Assembly: GCA_019247255.1 (NCBI GenBank)
Contig: JAFAPJ010000268.1
Location: 1 to 10,396, forward strand
Source: Methylobacteriaceae bacterium
GTDB taxonomy: Bacteria; Pseudomonadota; Alphaproteobacteria; Rhizobiales; Beijerinckiaceae
Length of the DNA stretch: 10,396 bases
Direction of reading: 5' to 3'
This document shows positions 1-5,860 of this stretch, one piece after another. Under the pieces are notes generated by a model. The model saw only the letters and a list, made by a program, of their open reading frames with translations. It was not told the DNA's origin and searched no databases. The position numbers and the translations under genes are program-made. Numbering within the stretch: the stretch's first letter is position 1; each line of letters begins with the position of its first letter.

Positions 1-134
1 TCGGAGGGTCGGAGGGACCGCCGGTGAGGGCAGGTCCCGCCTCCCGCGCGCGGTGGGGTCGTCCCGCGAGGGCTCCGAGCCGAGCGGGTTCGCCTCTTCT
101 GATCCGGTGCGTGGCCGAACCGCGAGGACACCGC

Positions 135-183
135 CCTTCGCCCCCGCGAGCTACGCTGCGCACACGTCCCCGTCGGGCGAAGG
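135..183. repeat. Inverted repeat with 9-bp arms
   Basis: The arms CCTTCGCCC (135-143) and GGGCGAAGG (175-183) are exact reverse complements separated by 31 bases. In RNA from either strand they would form a stable stem capped by a large loop. It lies just downstream of the minus-strand TTGACA at 219-214, which is compatible with a structured transcript read leftwards. I could not match it to a known RNA family. Confidence 0.5.
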
Positions 184-190
184 CAACCCA

Positions 191-219
191 CCTACAGCAT
201 ATATTCCTGTGACTGTCAA
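191..219 (-). promoter_or_regulatory. Weak sigma-70-like promoter candidate
   Basis: Read on the minus strand, a perfect TTGACA hexamer (219-214) is followed after 17 bases by TGTAGG (196-191), a poor -10 match. The segment is AT-richer than its surroundings. It would drive transcription leftwards through the 135-183 inverted repeat and out of the window. The good -35 and spacing argue for it; the weak -10 and lack of a recognised gene argue against it. Confidence 0.25.
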
Positions 220-243
220 CCTTGATCGGGGCGGTTCCCGCGC

Positions 244-263
244 GCCCCGGCGCGAGCCGGGGC
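244..263. repeat. GNRA-capped 8-bp hairpin
   Basis: GCCCCGGC (244-251) and GCCGGGGC (256-263) are perfect reverse complements separated by GCGA, which on the plus strand is a GNRA tetraloop. This is a very stable predicted RNA hairpin. No T-run follows on either strand, so it is not a classic rho-independent terminator. It could still end a transcript entering from the left or be part of a structured RNA. Confidence 0.4.
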
Positions 264-458
264 TCAGACTTCCAGCTCCGCCATCCTCCTTCCCGGCTCG
301 CGCGGGGATGAGCGGAGACGAGCGCGCACGCTGAGGCGAAGCGTTAACCAAGGCCGCGTTCAATCGACATGGTTGCCCGCCGGTTACCGGACTGATTCGC
401 ACCTGCCTCCCGCGGGCGCGGCACGGCCGGGGCGGCGGGCTCAGTCGAGTGCCGCGTC

Positions 459-1499
459 ATGTTGCGTCCGGGTTCCTCGCCGCTCGTCGGCCTGTCCGTT
501 GCCGCCCGCCGTCTCGGGCTCCTCTCGCTCTTGGGGCTCGGGGCGCTCCTGACGCAGACCGGCGTGACCGAACGCGCGTCGCGCCGCGCGGACGTCATGC
601 CGAAGCCGCTCGGCGACCTTGCCTGGCTCGTTGATCCGCGTCCCGCGCTCGCACCGGAAATCCTGACGCTGCGGGCCAACGCGCCCCTCTCGGCCGCCTT
701 CGTCCCCGCCCCGCGCCCGGCCGCCGTCGCGGCCGCCCCGAAGTCGCTCGATCCGATCCGGCCGGCCGCGCTCTCTCCGGCGACGTCCCCGCGACTGGCG
801 GAGGCGGTACCCCTGCCCGCGCCGCGCCCGCCGGAGCTTCGCGCCCGAGCGGCAACCGCGGAGCCGCGCCCGGCCCCTCGGCGCAGCCGGCAGGCGGCGG
901 CCGCGCCGACTCCCGACACCCGCAACTTCTTCGAGCGCCTGCTCGGGCTCGAGCCCGCCCGCCCGGCGCCCGCCCTGTCCTACGCGGCGCTCGACCAGGG
1001 CCCGCTCCGGAGCGTCGCGCCGCGGCGCGAGAGCCCGTCGCCGTTCTCGCCATCGGCCGGCGGCGATGCCGTCTACGACATCTCGGCCCGGACCGTGACC
1101 CTGCCCGGCGGCGAGCGGCTCGAGGCCCATTCGGGTCTTGGCGACAAGATGGACGACCCGCGCTTCGTCCACGTCCGCATGCGGGGCGCGACGCCGCCCG
1201 GCACGTACGAGCTGACCGAGCGCGAGGCGCTCTTCCACGGTGTCAGGGCGATCCGGCTCAATCCGGTCGGCGGAAGCGGCGCGATCCATGGCCGCGCCGG
1301 TCTCCTCGCCCATACCTACATGCTGGGCCCGAGCGGCCAGTCGAACGGCTGCGTCTCGCTGCGCGATTACGACCGCTTCCTCCAGGCCTTCCTGCGCGGC
1401 GAGATCCGCCGCCTCATCGTGGTGGCGGGCGACGGCTCGGACGCGTGGCCGCGCGGCCGCAGCTACGGCGCGCGCGGCCGGCCCGATCGCGACGGCTGA
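459..1499 (+). CDS. DUF2778/Tlde1-domain protein, L,D-transpeptidase-like
   Basis: The 346-residue protein has three parts. An N-terminal hydrophobic segment at residues 19-34 (a signal anchor or signal peptide after a basic start) is followed by a long Pro/Ala/Arg-rich low-complexity linker (about 50-195). The C-terminal domain (about 203-330) resembles DUF2778, now called the Tlde1 domain. The motif includes H277 in an IHG context, H285, and SNGCVSL with C298, the expected catalytic cysteine. The family is related to L,D-transpeptidase-like peptidoglycan enzymes; some members are type VI secretion effectors and many alphaproteobacterial ones are uncharacterised. I infer a periplasmic protein tethered to the inner membrane that acts on or binds peptidoglycan. 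No immunity protein or secretion gene lies beside it, so an effector role is unsupported. The ATG at 459 is chosen because it retains the hydrophobic segment; the ribosome site before it is weak. Confidence 0.85.
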   Translation: MLRPGSSPLVGLSVAARRLGLLSLLGLGALLTQTGVTERASRRADVMPKPLGDLAWLVDPRPALAPEILTLRANAPLSAAFVPAPRPAAVAAAPKSLDPIRPAALSPATSPRLAEAVPLPAPRPPELRARAATAEPRPAPRRSRQAAAAPTPDTRNFFERLLGLEPARPAPALSYAALDQGPLRSVAPRRESPSPFSPSAGGDAVYDISARTVTLPGGERLEAHSGLGDKMDDPRFVHVRMRGATPPGTYELTEREALFHGVRAIRLNPVGGSGAIHGRAGLLAHTYMLGPSGQSNGCVSLRDYDRFLQAFLRGEIRRLIVVAGDGSDAWPRGRSYGARGRPDRDG

Positions 1500-1594
1500 G
1501 CGCGGCGCGAGGCCTGGACGGCAGGGCCCCGCACCCGTCAAACTCATGTCGCGCGTCCCGAGCCAAGATCGGCGCGCGGAGGGAGGTGAGGCGG
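1500..1594. other. Spacer before the hemolysin III homologue
   Basis: These 95 bases separate the Tlde1-domain gene from the next plus-strand gene. I see no T-tailed hairpin, so read-through from the upstream gene is possible. The final bases carry the ribosome-binding site of the downstream gene. Confidence 0.4.
1582..1586 (+). promoter_or_regulatory. Ribosome-binding site setting the hemolysin III start
   Basis: GGAGG lies 8 bases before the GTG at 1595. An in-frame GTG at 1586 overlaps this motif and could not use it, so 1595 is the preferred start. That start also gives the usual family length of about 220 residues. Confidence 0.65.
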
Positions 1595-2263
1595 GTGTTC
1601 GACAGCGACGGGCGACCGCTCCACGTCATCTGGCGCTACAGCCGGGCCGAGCTGCTGGCCGACGCGGCCGTCCACGTGACCGGCCTCGTCCTCGCGGCGA
1701 TCGGGGTCACGATTCTCCTCGCGCTCGAGCTCGGCTCCGGCGAGCCCGCCGAGATCGCGTCGGTCGCGATCTATTCGGCCGGGCTTCTCGGTCTCCTCGG
1801 CATCTCGGCCGCCTACAACATCTGGCCGGTCTCGCCGATGAAGTGGTGGCTCCGGCGCTTCGACCACGCGCTCATCTTCCTCCTGATCGCCGCGACCTAC
1901 ACGCCCTTCATGAGCCGGATGCCGCTCGGGGCGACGAGCCTCGCGCTCGGCATCGGGGTCTGGATCGCGGCGCTCGCCGGGGCAACCGTGAAGGTGCTCC
2001 TGCCGGGCCGCTTCGACCGGCTCTCGATCGCGCTCTACCTCGTGCTCGGCTTCAGCGGCGTCTTCGCCTGGGACACAGTCTCCGCCTCGCTCCCCGCATC
2101 CACGCTCAGTCTGATGATCGCGGGCGGGATCGTCTACGCGGCCGGCATCGTGTTCCACGTCTGGCAGAGCCTGCGCTTCCAGAACGCCGTCTGGCACGGC
2201 TTCGTCCTCGTCGCGAGCGCGCTCTTCTACGGCGCGGTGCTGGACGGGGTGGTGCTCGCCTGA
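1595..2263 (+). CDS. Hemolysin III / PAQR-family membrane protein
   Basis: The 222-residue protein, starting at GTG, has about seven hydrophobic segments and the family landmarks LRRFDHALIFLLIAATYTPF (residues 86-105) and NAVWHGFVLVAS (197-208). Hemolysin III proteins belong to the PAQR/CREST group of seven-helix membrane proteins; the bacterial role is poorly defined, and haemolytic activity is documented for only a few members. D90 is conserved. The SxxxH motif reads S71-AAY-N75, and the HxxxH motif reads N197-AVW-H201, so two of the three putative zinc-binding histidines are asparagine. I recall the same AAYN/QNAVWH pattern in alphaproteobacterial homologues, which suggests a subfamily rather than decay. 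The 3' end overlaps the convergent mocA-like gene by 37 bp. Confidence 0.9.
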   Translation: MFDSDGRPLHVIWRYSRAELLADAAVHVTGLVLAAIGVTILLALELGSGEPAEIASVAIYSAGLLGLLGISAAYNIWPVSPMKWWLRRFDHALIFLLIAATYTPFMSRMPLGATSLALGIGVWIAALAGATVKVLLPGRFDRLSIALYLVLGFSGVFAWDTVSASLPASTLSLMIAGGIVYAAGIVFHVWQSLRFQNAVWHGFVLVASALFYGAVLDGVVLA

Positions 2264-2835
2264 AGGCGCGCCAGCGCGTCGGCGGTGTCGATGTCGGCGA
2301 GGATCGCCGAGTCCCCGGTCTCGTGCTCGACGACGTCCGACCGGCCGCGCAGCAGCGGACCGGCCCCGGTATCGCCGTCGAGCGTCGCGATCGCGGGCGC
2401 GAGGGCGCGCGCGAGGAGGACCGGGTTGCCGCGCCGGCCGCCGCAGGTCGGCACGAGCGCGGTCGGGCGCCCCGCCGCGAGCCAGGCCGCGCCGAGGGCG
2501 TCGAGTAGCCGGGCACTGATCCGCGGCATGTCGCCCAGGCAGACGAGTGCGCCCTCGGCCCCCGGCGGCAGGGCCGCGAAGCCGGCGCGGAGCGAGGTCG
2601 AGAGCCCCGCTCGGTAATCCGGGTTCTCGACGAGGATGAGGTCGAGCCCGGCGAGCGCCGCCAGGACCGCGTCGGCCTCGTGGCCGAGCACGGCAAGGAC
2701 CGGCCGGGCCCGCGAGGCGAGGGCGGTCTCGGCCACATGGCGGACGAGCGGCCGGCCGTCGAACTCGGCCAGCATCTTGGGTCCAGCCGCGAAGCGCGTC
2801 CCGCGTCCCGCCGCGAGGACGATCGCCGCGATCAT
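2227..2835 (-). CDS. mocA: MocA-like molybdenum cofactor cytidylyltransferase
   Basis: The 202-residue protein has the MobA/MocA-like NTP-transferase fold signature. LAAGRGTRF with a following PKML (residues 7-22) is the nucleotide-binding loop with its lysine. The metal-binding GDMP is at 101-104. GRRGNPVL (133-140) and GDTGAGPLL (154-162) are typical of the MocA branch. MocA transfers CMP from CTP to Mo-molybdopterin, giving the cytosine dinucleotide cofactor used by CO dehydrogenase/xanthine dehydrogenase-type hydroxylases in many bacteria. I prefer CTP over GTP because of the cox-type neighbourhood; sequence alone does not settle nucleotide choice. The ATG overlaps the stop of the upstream MoeA-like gene by 4 bp (ATGA), implying coupled translation. 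It is the last gene of the minus-strand run. Confidence 0.87.
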   Translation of the reverse strand: MIAAIVLAAGRGTRFAAGPKMLAEFDGRPLVRHVAETALASRARPVLAVLGHEADAVLAALAGLDLILVENPDYRAGLSTSLRAGFAALPPGAEGALVCLGDMPRISARLLDALGAAWLAAGRPTALVPTCGGRRGNPVLLARALAPAIATLDGDTGAGPLLRGRSDVVEHETGDSAILADIDTADALARLQASTTPSSTAP

Positions 2836-3854
2836 TCCCCCTCGTCCGGGCTTCGGCCGGCGCGCGGCTGGCCGCGCGCGCCGATCTCCATGAGGAGGCC
2901 GCCGACGCCCATCCGGGTGATGTCGGCCCGCCGGACGGGCAGGCCGGCGAGGAGCCGCGACAGCACCCAGTCGAAGCCGTTCTCCTTCGGAGACCTGGCG
3001 CAGCCCGGCGCCCCGATAACGGGCCGTCCGTCGAGCTCGCCGACGAGGAGGAGGTTCCCCGGATCGACCGGCATGCCGAGATGCTCGATCCGCCCGCCCG
3101 CGTGCTCGATCGCGGCCGGGATGACGTCCCGGCGGTCCGCGATCGCGGAGGCGCCGAACACCACGACCAGCTCGACCGCGGAGCGGGCCACCTCGGCCAG
3201 CGCCTCTGCGAGAGCGGCTTCGTCGTGCGGGCAGGTCGCCTCCGCGACCACCGCCGCGCCCGCGGGGGCGAGGCGGCGGCCGAGCACCGAGATCGTCTTG
3301 GCGACGACGCTCGGCTTCAGGCCGGGCGTCACGGTCGAGACGACCCCGATCCGGGTCAGTCGATAGGGCGCGACGCCGACCAGCGGCTCGCCCCCGGCGC
3401 TCGCGAGCGCCGCCTCGAGGGCCGCGCCGGGCACCGCATAAGGGATGATCTTCACGGTCGCGACCATCTCGCCCGCGACGACAGGCTTCCAGGCCGGCAG
3501 GGTCGCGAGCGTGATCGCCTCATCGGCCGCGTTCAGCCGATCGATGGCGTCGGGGCGGAGCACCAGGATCCCGTCCGCGGCCGAAAACAGGTTCGCGCGT
3601 CCCGTGAACGGACGCTCGACCGTGATCCCGGGCCCGGCAACCGCCCGGGCGAGCGCATGCGCCGCCTCGTCCTCGCCGACGTCGCCCGGCTCGAGCCGCA
3701 CCGCGACGACCGTCGCGATCCCGGCCGCCGCGAGCGCCTCGGCGATGGCGGGCGTGATCGCTTCACCTTTGCGGAGCGCGTCCGTCCCGACCCGCATTCC
3801 GTGCGCCGCGATGGCGCCGATCGCCTCCGCGACCGGCATGGGGCCGAACAGCAC
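2832..3854 (-). CDS. MoeA-like molybdopterin-binding protein
   Basis: The 340-residue protein resembles the molybdopterin-binding half of an alphaproteobacterial two-domain protein that is often fused to a MocA-like domain. The N-terminal region contains RLEPGDVGEDEAA (53-65). The C-terminal half has the MoCF-type elements VVFGASAIADRRDVIP (231-246) and MPVDPGNLLLVGELDG (261-276), then GAPGCARSPKENGFDWVL (281-298). I infer that it binds molybdopterin or its metal-loaded form and passes it to the MocA-like enzyme encoded next; catalysis is unproven, and it lacks the full domain plan of classical MoeA. The start is GTG, with AAGGGG 8 bases upstream overlapping the preceding stop codon. Homologues begin with a similar FGPxP motif, supporting this start over the ATG at 3839. 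Confidence 0.85.
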   Translation of the reverse strand: MLFGPMPVAEAIGAIAAHGMRVGTDALRKGEAITPAIAEALAAAGIATVVAVRLEPGDVGEDEAAHALARAVAGPGITVERPFTGRANLFSAADGILVLRPDAIDRLNAADEAITLATLPAWKPVVAGEMVATVKIIPYAVPGAALEAALASAGGEPLVGVAPYRLTRIGVVSTVTPGLKPSVVAKTISVLGRRLAPAGAAVVAEATCPHDEAALAEALAEVARSAVELVVVFGASAIADRRDVIPAAIEHAGGRIEHLGMPVDPGNLLLVGELDGRPVIGAPGCARSPKENGFDWVLSRLLAGLPVRRADITRMGVGGLLMEIGARGQPRAGRSPDEGE

Positions 3855-3862
3855 GGCGCCAG

Positions 3863-3869
3863 CCCCTTA
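3863..3869 (-). promoter_or_regulatory. Ribosome site overlapping the upstream stop codon
   Basis: On the minus strand TAAGGGG combines the TAA stop of the XdhC Rossmann-domain gene with the AAGGGG ribosome-binding site of the MoeA-like gene. Its spacing to the GTG at 3854 is 8 bases. This supports the GTG start and suggests re-initiation by the same ribosomes. Confidence 0.6.
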
Positions 3870-4565
3870 GGACGCGGCGCGGCGCCGGTCGCGGCGGAGC
3901 TCGGCCACCATCTCGGCCAGGATCGAGACCGCGATCTCGGCCGGACTCACGGCCCCGATGTCGAGCCCGATCGGCGCGTGGATGCGCGCCAGGTCAGCCT
4001 CGCCGAAGCCGAGCTCCCGAAGGCGTTCGGCGCGCTTCGCATGCGTCCGGCGCGAGCCGAGCGCGCCGATGTAGAAGCACTCGGCCTGCAAGCCGGCCGC
4101 GAGGGCCGGATCGTCGATCTTCGGGTCGTGGGTCAGGCAGACGAGCGCCGAGTAGCGGTCGAGGCCGCCGAGCTTCGGGAGGGCGTCCTGCGGCCATTCG
4201 GCGAGCAGCCTCACGTCCGGGAAGCGCTCCGGGGTCGCGAAGGCGGAGCGCGGATCGACGATCGTGACGTCGAGATCCAGGCGCTGCGCCATCGGGGCGA
4301 GCGCCTGACTGATATGGACCGCGCCGACCATCACGACCTTCACGGGCGGCGTCTGCACGGTGACGAAGACCTGCCCCGAGACGGTCTCGACGAGCCCGCT
4401 CTTGCCGAGCCGGAGCCGCTCGGCCAGCGTCTCGGCAAGCGGATCGTCGCCGATCTCCTCCTCCCGCACGAGCCGCTGCTCGCCGGTCGCGATGTCGGTG
4501 ACGAGGATCGCGGCGCGCCGTCCCTCGCGAGCCTCGTTCAGAGCGGAGAGAAGCTCGAGGCGCAT
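3867..4565 (-). CDS. XdhC-family protein, Rossmann (C-terminal) domain
   Basis: The 232-residue protein matches the C-terminal part of XdhC/CoxI-family molybdenum-enzyme maturation factors. VVMVGAVHISQALA (77-90) is a Rossmann nucleotide-binding start, followed by VDPR (103-106), LTHDPKIDDPAL (144-155), YIGALGSRRTHAKR (165-178) and the family-typical IHAPIGLDIGAVSPAEIA (195-212). XdhC binds the molybdenum cofactor, supports its sulfuration and hands it to the hydroxylase. The cysteine-containing XdhC N-terminal domain is absent here and is encoded separately at 5197-5520, with a LysE-type gene in between. The start is only 2 bp past the lysE-type stop, with GGAG 6 bases upstream inside that gene. 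I would expect the two XdhC pieces to work together, but have only gene order to support it. Confidence 0.88.
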   Translation of the reverse strand: MRLELLSALNEAREGRRAAILVTDIATGEQRLVREEEIGDDPLAETLAERLRLGKSGLVETVSGQVFVTVQTPPVKVVMVGAVHISQALAPMAQRLDLDVTIVDPRSAFATPERFPDVRLLAEWPQDALPKLGGLDRYSALVCLTHDPKIDDPALAAGLQAECFYIGALGSRRTHAKRAERLRELGFGEADLARIHAPIGLDIGAVSPAEIAVSILAEMVAELRRDRRRAAS

Positions 4566-4567
4566 GG

Positions 4568-5197
4568 TCAGCTCCGGTCCGTCGCGAGCTTGACGCCGAG
4601 GCCGATGAGGAGCGAGCCGCCCGCGATCCGCACGAGCCGCTGCCCGGGCCCGCCGGCCCGCAGTCGCGTCAGGACGGTGGACGCCGCGAGGACCGTGACG
4701 AGGTCGGCGGACGAGAAAGCGAGGTTCACGATCGTGCCCAGGATCAGGAACTGAGCCCAGACCGGGAGGGCAGCCGCGGGATCGACGAATTGGGGCAGGA
4801 AGGCGATGAAGAAGACCGCGACCTTCGGGTTCAGGAGCTCGACGACGATGCTCTCGGCGAAGGCCCGCCGCGCCGAGCGCGGTGCCACGTCGGGGACGGA
4901 CGCGGCCGGCCCGCGGCGTTGCAGCATCCCGAAGCCGAGCCAGACGAGGTAGAGCGCGCCGACGATCTTCATGGCGAGATAGAGCTCGGGCACATGCCGG
5001 ACGATGGCCGAGAGCCCGAAGGCCGCGGCCGCGACATGGGCGTAGCCGCCGAGATGGATGCCGAGCGCCGCCACCAAGCCGGCGCGGCGACCGCGGGCGA
5101 GGGTCTGGGCGGCGGTGTAGAGAAGGGCGGGACCCGGAAAGTAGGCGAAGATCGCGGTCGCGACCGCGAAGGCGACGAGCGTGTCGAAGCTCGCCAT
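4568..5197 (-). CDS. LysE/RhtB-family exporter
   Basis: The 209-residue integral membrane protein has about six hydrophobic segments. The LysE/RhtB pattern includes FPGPALLYTAAQTLARGRR with a downstream ALGIHLGG near the N-terminus, and ELLNPKVAVFFIAFLPQFV in the middle. Family members export amino acids or related small molecules; the substrate cannot be read from sequence. It lies between the genes for the two XdhC domains and overlaps or abuts both: TGATG with the upstream stop and a 2-bp gap to the next start. It is therefore almost certainly co-translated with them. A GTG immediately before the ATG (5200) is an alternative start adding one residue. LysE-type genes are common passengers in operons, so a link to molybdenum-enzyme maturation or to its substrate is only a suggestion. 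Confidence 0.9.
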   Translation of the reverse strand: MASFDTLVAFAVATAIFAYFPGPALLYTAAQTLARGRRAGLVAALGIHLGGYAHVAAAAFGLSAIVRHVPELYLAMKIVGALYLVWLGFGMLQRRGPAASVPDVAPRSARRAFAESIVVELLNPKVAVFFIAFLPQFVDPAAALPVWAQFLILGTIVNLAFSSADLVTVLAASTVLTRLRAGGPGQRLVRIAGGSLLIGLGVKLATDRS

Positions 5198-5520
5198 CAC
5201 CCCACCCGCTCGACCAGGACCTTGATGCGGCCGCCGCAGGAGAGCCCCGCCCGCCAGGCGGTCTCGTCCGCGACCCCGAATTCGAGGAGCCGCGGCCGGC
5301 CGTCCGCGATCACGTCGACGGCCTCCGCGATCACGTCGCCCTCGACGCAGCCGCCCGAGACGGAGCCGAGGAAGTTGCCGACCTCGTCGATCGCGAGATG
5401 GCTGCCGACGGGTCGGGGCGCCGACCCCCAGGTCTCCACGACGGTCGCGAGCGCGACGCCCTTCCCGGCCCGCGCCCAGCTTTCGGCCTCGCGCAGGATG
5501 TCGGTGTCGGTGGAGAGCAT
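5197..5520 (-). CDS. XdhC-family N-terminal domain protein
   Basis: The 107-residue protein is a stand-alone XdhC/CoxI N-terminal domain. VETWGSAPRPVGSHLAI (28-44) and SGGCVEGDV (55-63) are followed by GLSCGGRIKVLVE (92-104). C58 and C95 sit where this family keeps its conserved cysteines, which have been proposed to matter for cofactor handling. The protein stops where full-length XdhC proteins would continue into the Rossmann domain, and that domain is encoded at 3867-4565 after the exporter gene. The length is normal for a free N-terminal domain, and the end does not look degraded, so this is a split arrangement, not a truncation. GAGGA overlaps the ynfA-like stop 10 bp upstream and places the ATG at 5520. 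Confidence 0.88.
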   Translation of the reverse strand: MLSTDTDILREAESWARAGKGVALATVVETWGSAPRPVGSHLAIDEVGNFLGSVSGGCVEGDVIAEAVDVIADGRPRLLEFGVADETAWRAGLSCGGRIKVLVERVG

Positions 5521-5530
5521 GGGATCGTCC

Positions 5531-5860
5531 TCAGGCGGCGGCGCGCGGACCGAAGATAATCACGGCCGCGCCGGCGAGCGAGAGCGCGGCGCCGATGAGG
5601 TCCCAGCGATCCGGGAGCGTGCCCTCGACGAGCCGGAGCCAGCCGAGGGAGACCGCGATGTAGACGCCGCCATAGGCCGCGAAGGCGCGGCCCGCCGCAT
5701 CGCTCGGGACGAGCGTCAGGAGGTACGCGAAGGCCGTCAGGCAGGCGAATCCCGGCACGAGCCACCAATGCGGCGCGGAGAGCCGCATGACGGCCCAGAC
5801 CGCGAAGCAGCCGCCGATCTCGGCGAGGGCGGCCGCCACGTACAGGGGGGCGACGCTCAC
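5531..5860 (-). CDS. ynfA: YnfA/UPF0060-family small membrane protein
   Basis: The 109-residue, four-helix membrane protein matches the YnfA (UPF0060) family over its whole length. [18 protein letters not shown] is near the start, [22 protein letters not shown] is in the middle and [20 protein letters not shown] is at the end. The family is related to the small multidrug resistance (SMR) transporters and a few members have been linked to drug efflux; most are uncharacterised. The start is GTG, overlapping the coxE stop by 4 bp (GTGA), and the stop lies 10 bp before the XdhC N-domain gene, so it belongs to the same transcript. Nothing links it by sequence to molybdenum-cofactor work. It may be a passenger gene or supply a transport function. 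Confidence 0.92.
   Translation of the reverse strand: MSVAPLYVAAALAEIGGCFAVWAVMRLSAPHWWLVPGFACLTAFAYLLTLVPSDAAGRAFAAYGGVYIAVSLGWLRLVEGTLPDRWDLIGAALSLAGAAVIIFGPRAAA

Larger units (their letters stand above)
1..458. other. Gene-poor leader region
   Basis: No reading frame here looks like a real protein: all candidates are short, Arg/Ala/Pro-rich and show no recognisable domain. The stretch contains two clear inverted repeats (135-183 and 244-263), a minus-strand TTGACA hexamer at 214-219, and a locally AT-richer patch at about 196-230 that stands out against the GC-rich surroundings. The 115 bases before the gene at 459 contain TTAACCA (344-350) and a small CCGG-TTA-CCGG palindrome, either of which could belong to its promoter, but I cannot place a convincing -35/-10 pair. 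A structured RNA read on the minus strand and leaving the window at base 1 is possible but unproven. Confidence 0.5.

Noticed and set aside
1..16. Direct repeat TCGGAGGG x2 at the left edge
   Set aside because: Two copies of 8 bp at the window edge in GC-rich DNA are not distinguishable from chance.
344..350. TTAACCA as a CtrA half-site
   Set aside because: It is one base off the TTAACCAT half-site and there is no second half at the right spacing; a single short match is not evidence.
441..1547. Minus-strand open frame antisense to the Tlde1 gene
   Set aside because: It is Arg/Ala/Gly-rich low complexity without a motif. The plus-strand frame carries the catalytic-type HIS/CYS pattern.
3081..4754. 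Long plus-strand open frame (557 residues) across the MoeA-like and XdhC genes
   Set aside because: It is rich in Arg, Asp, Gly and His with no domain, as expected for an antisense frame of GC-rich genes. The minus-strand frames there have clear family motifs.
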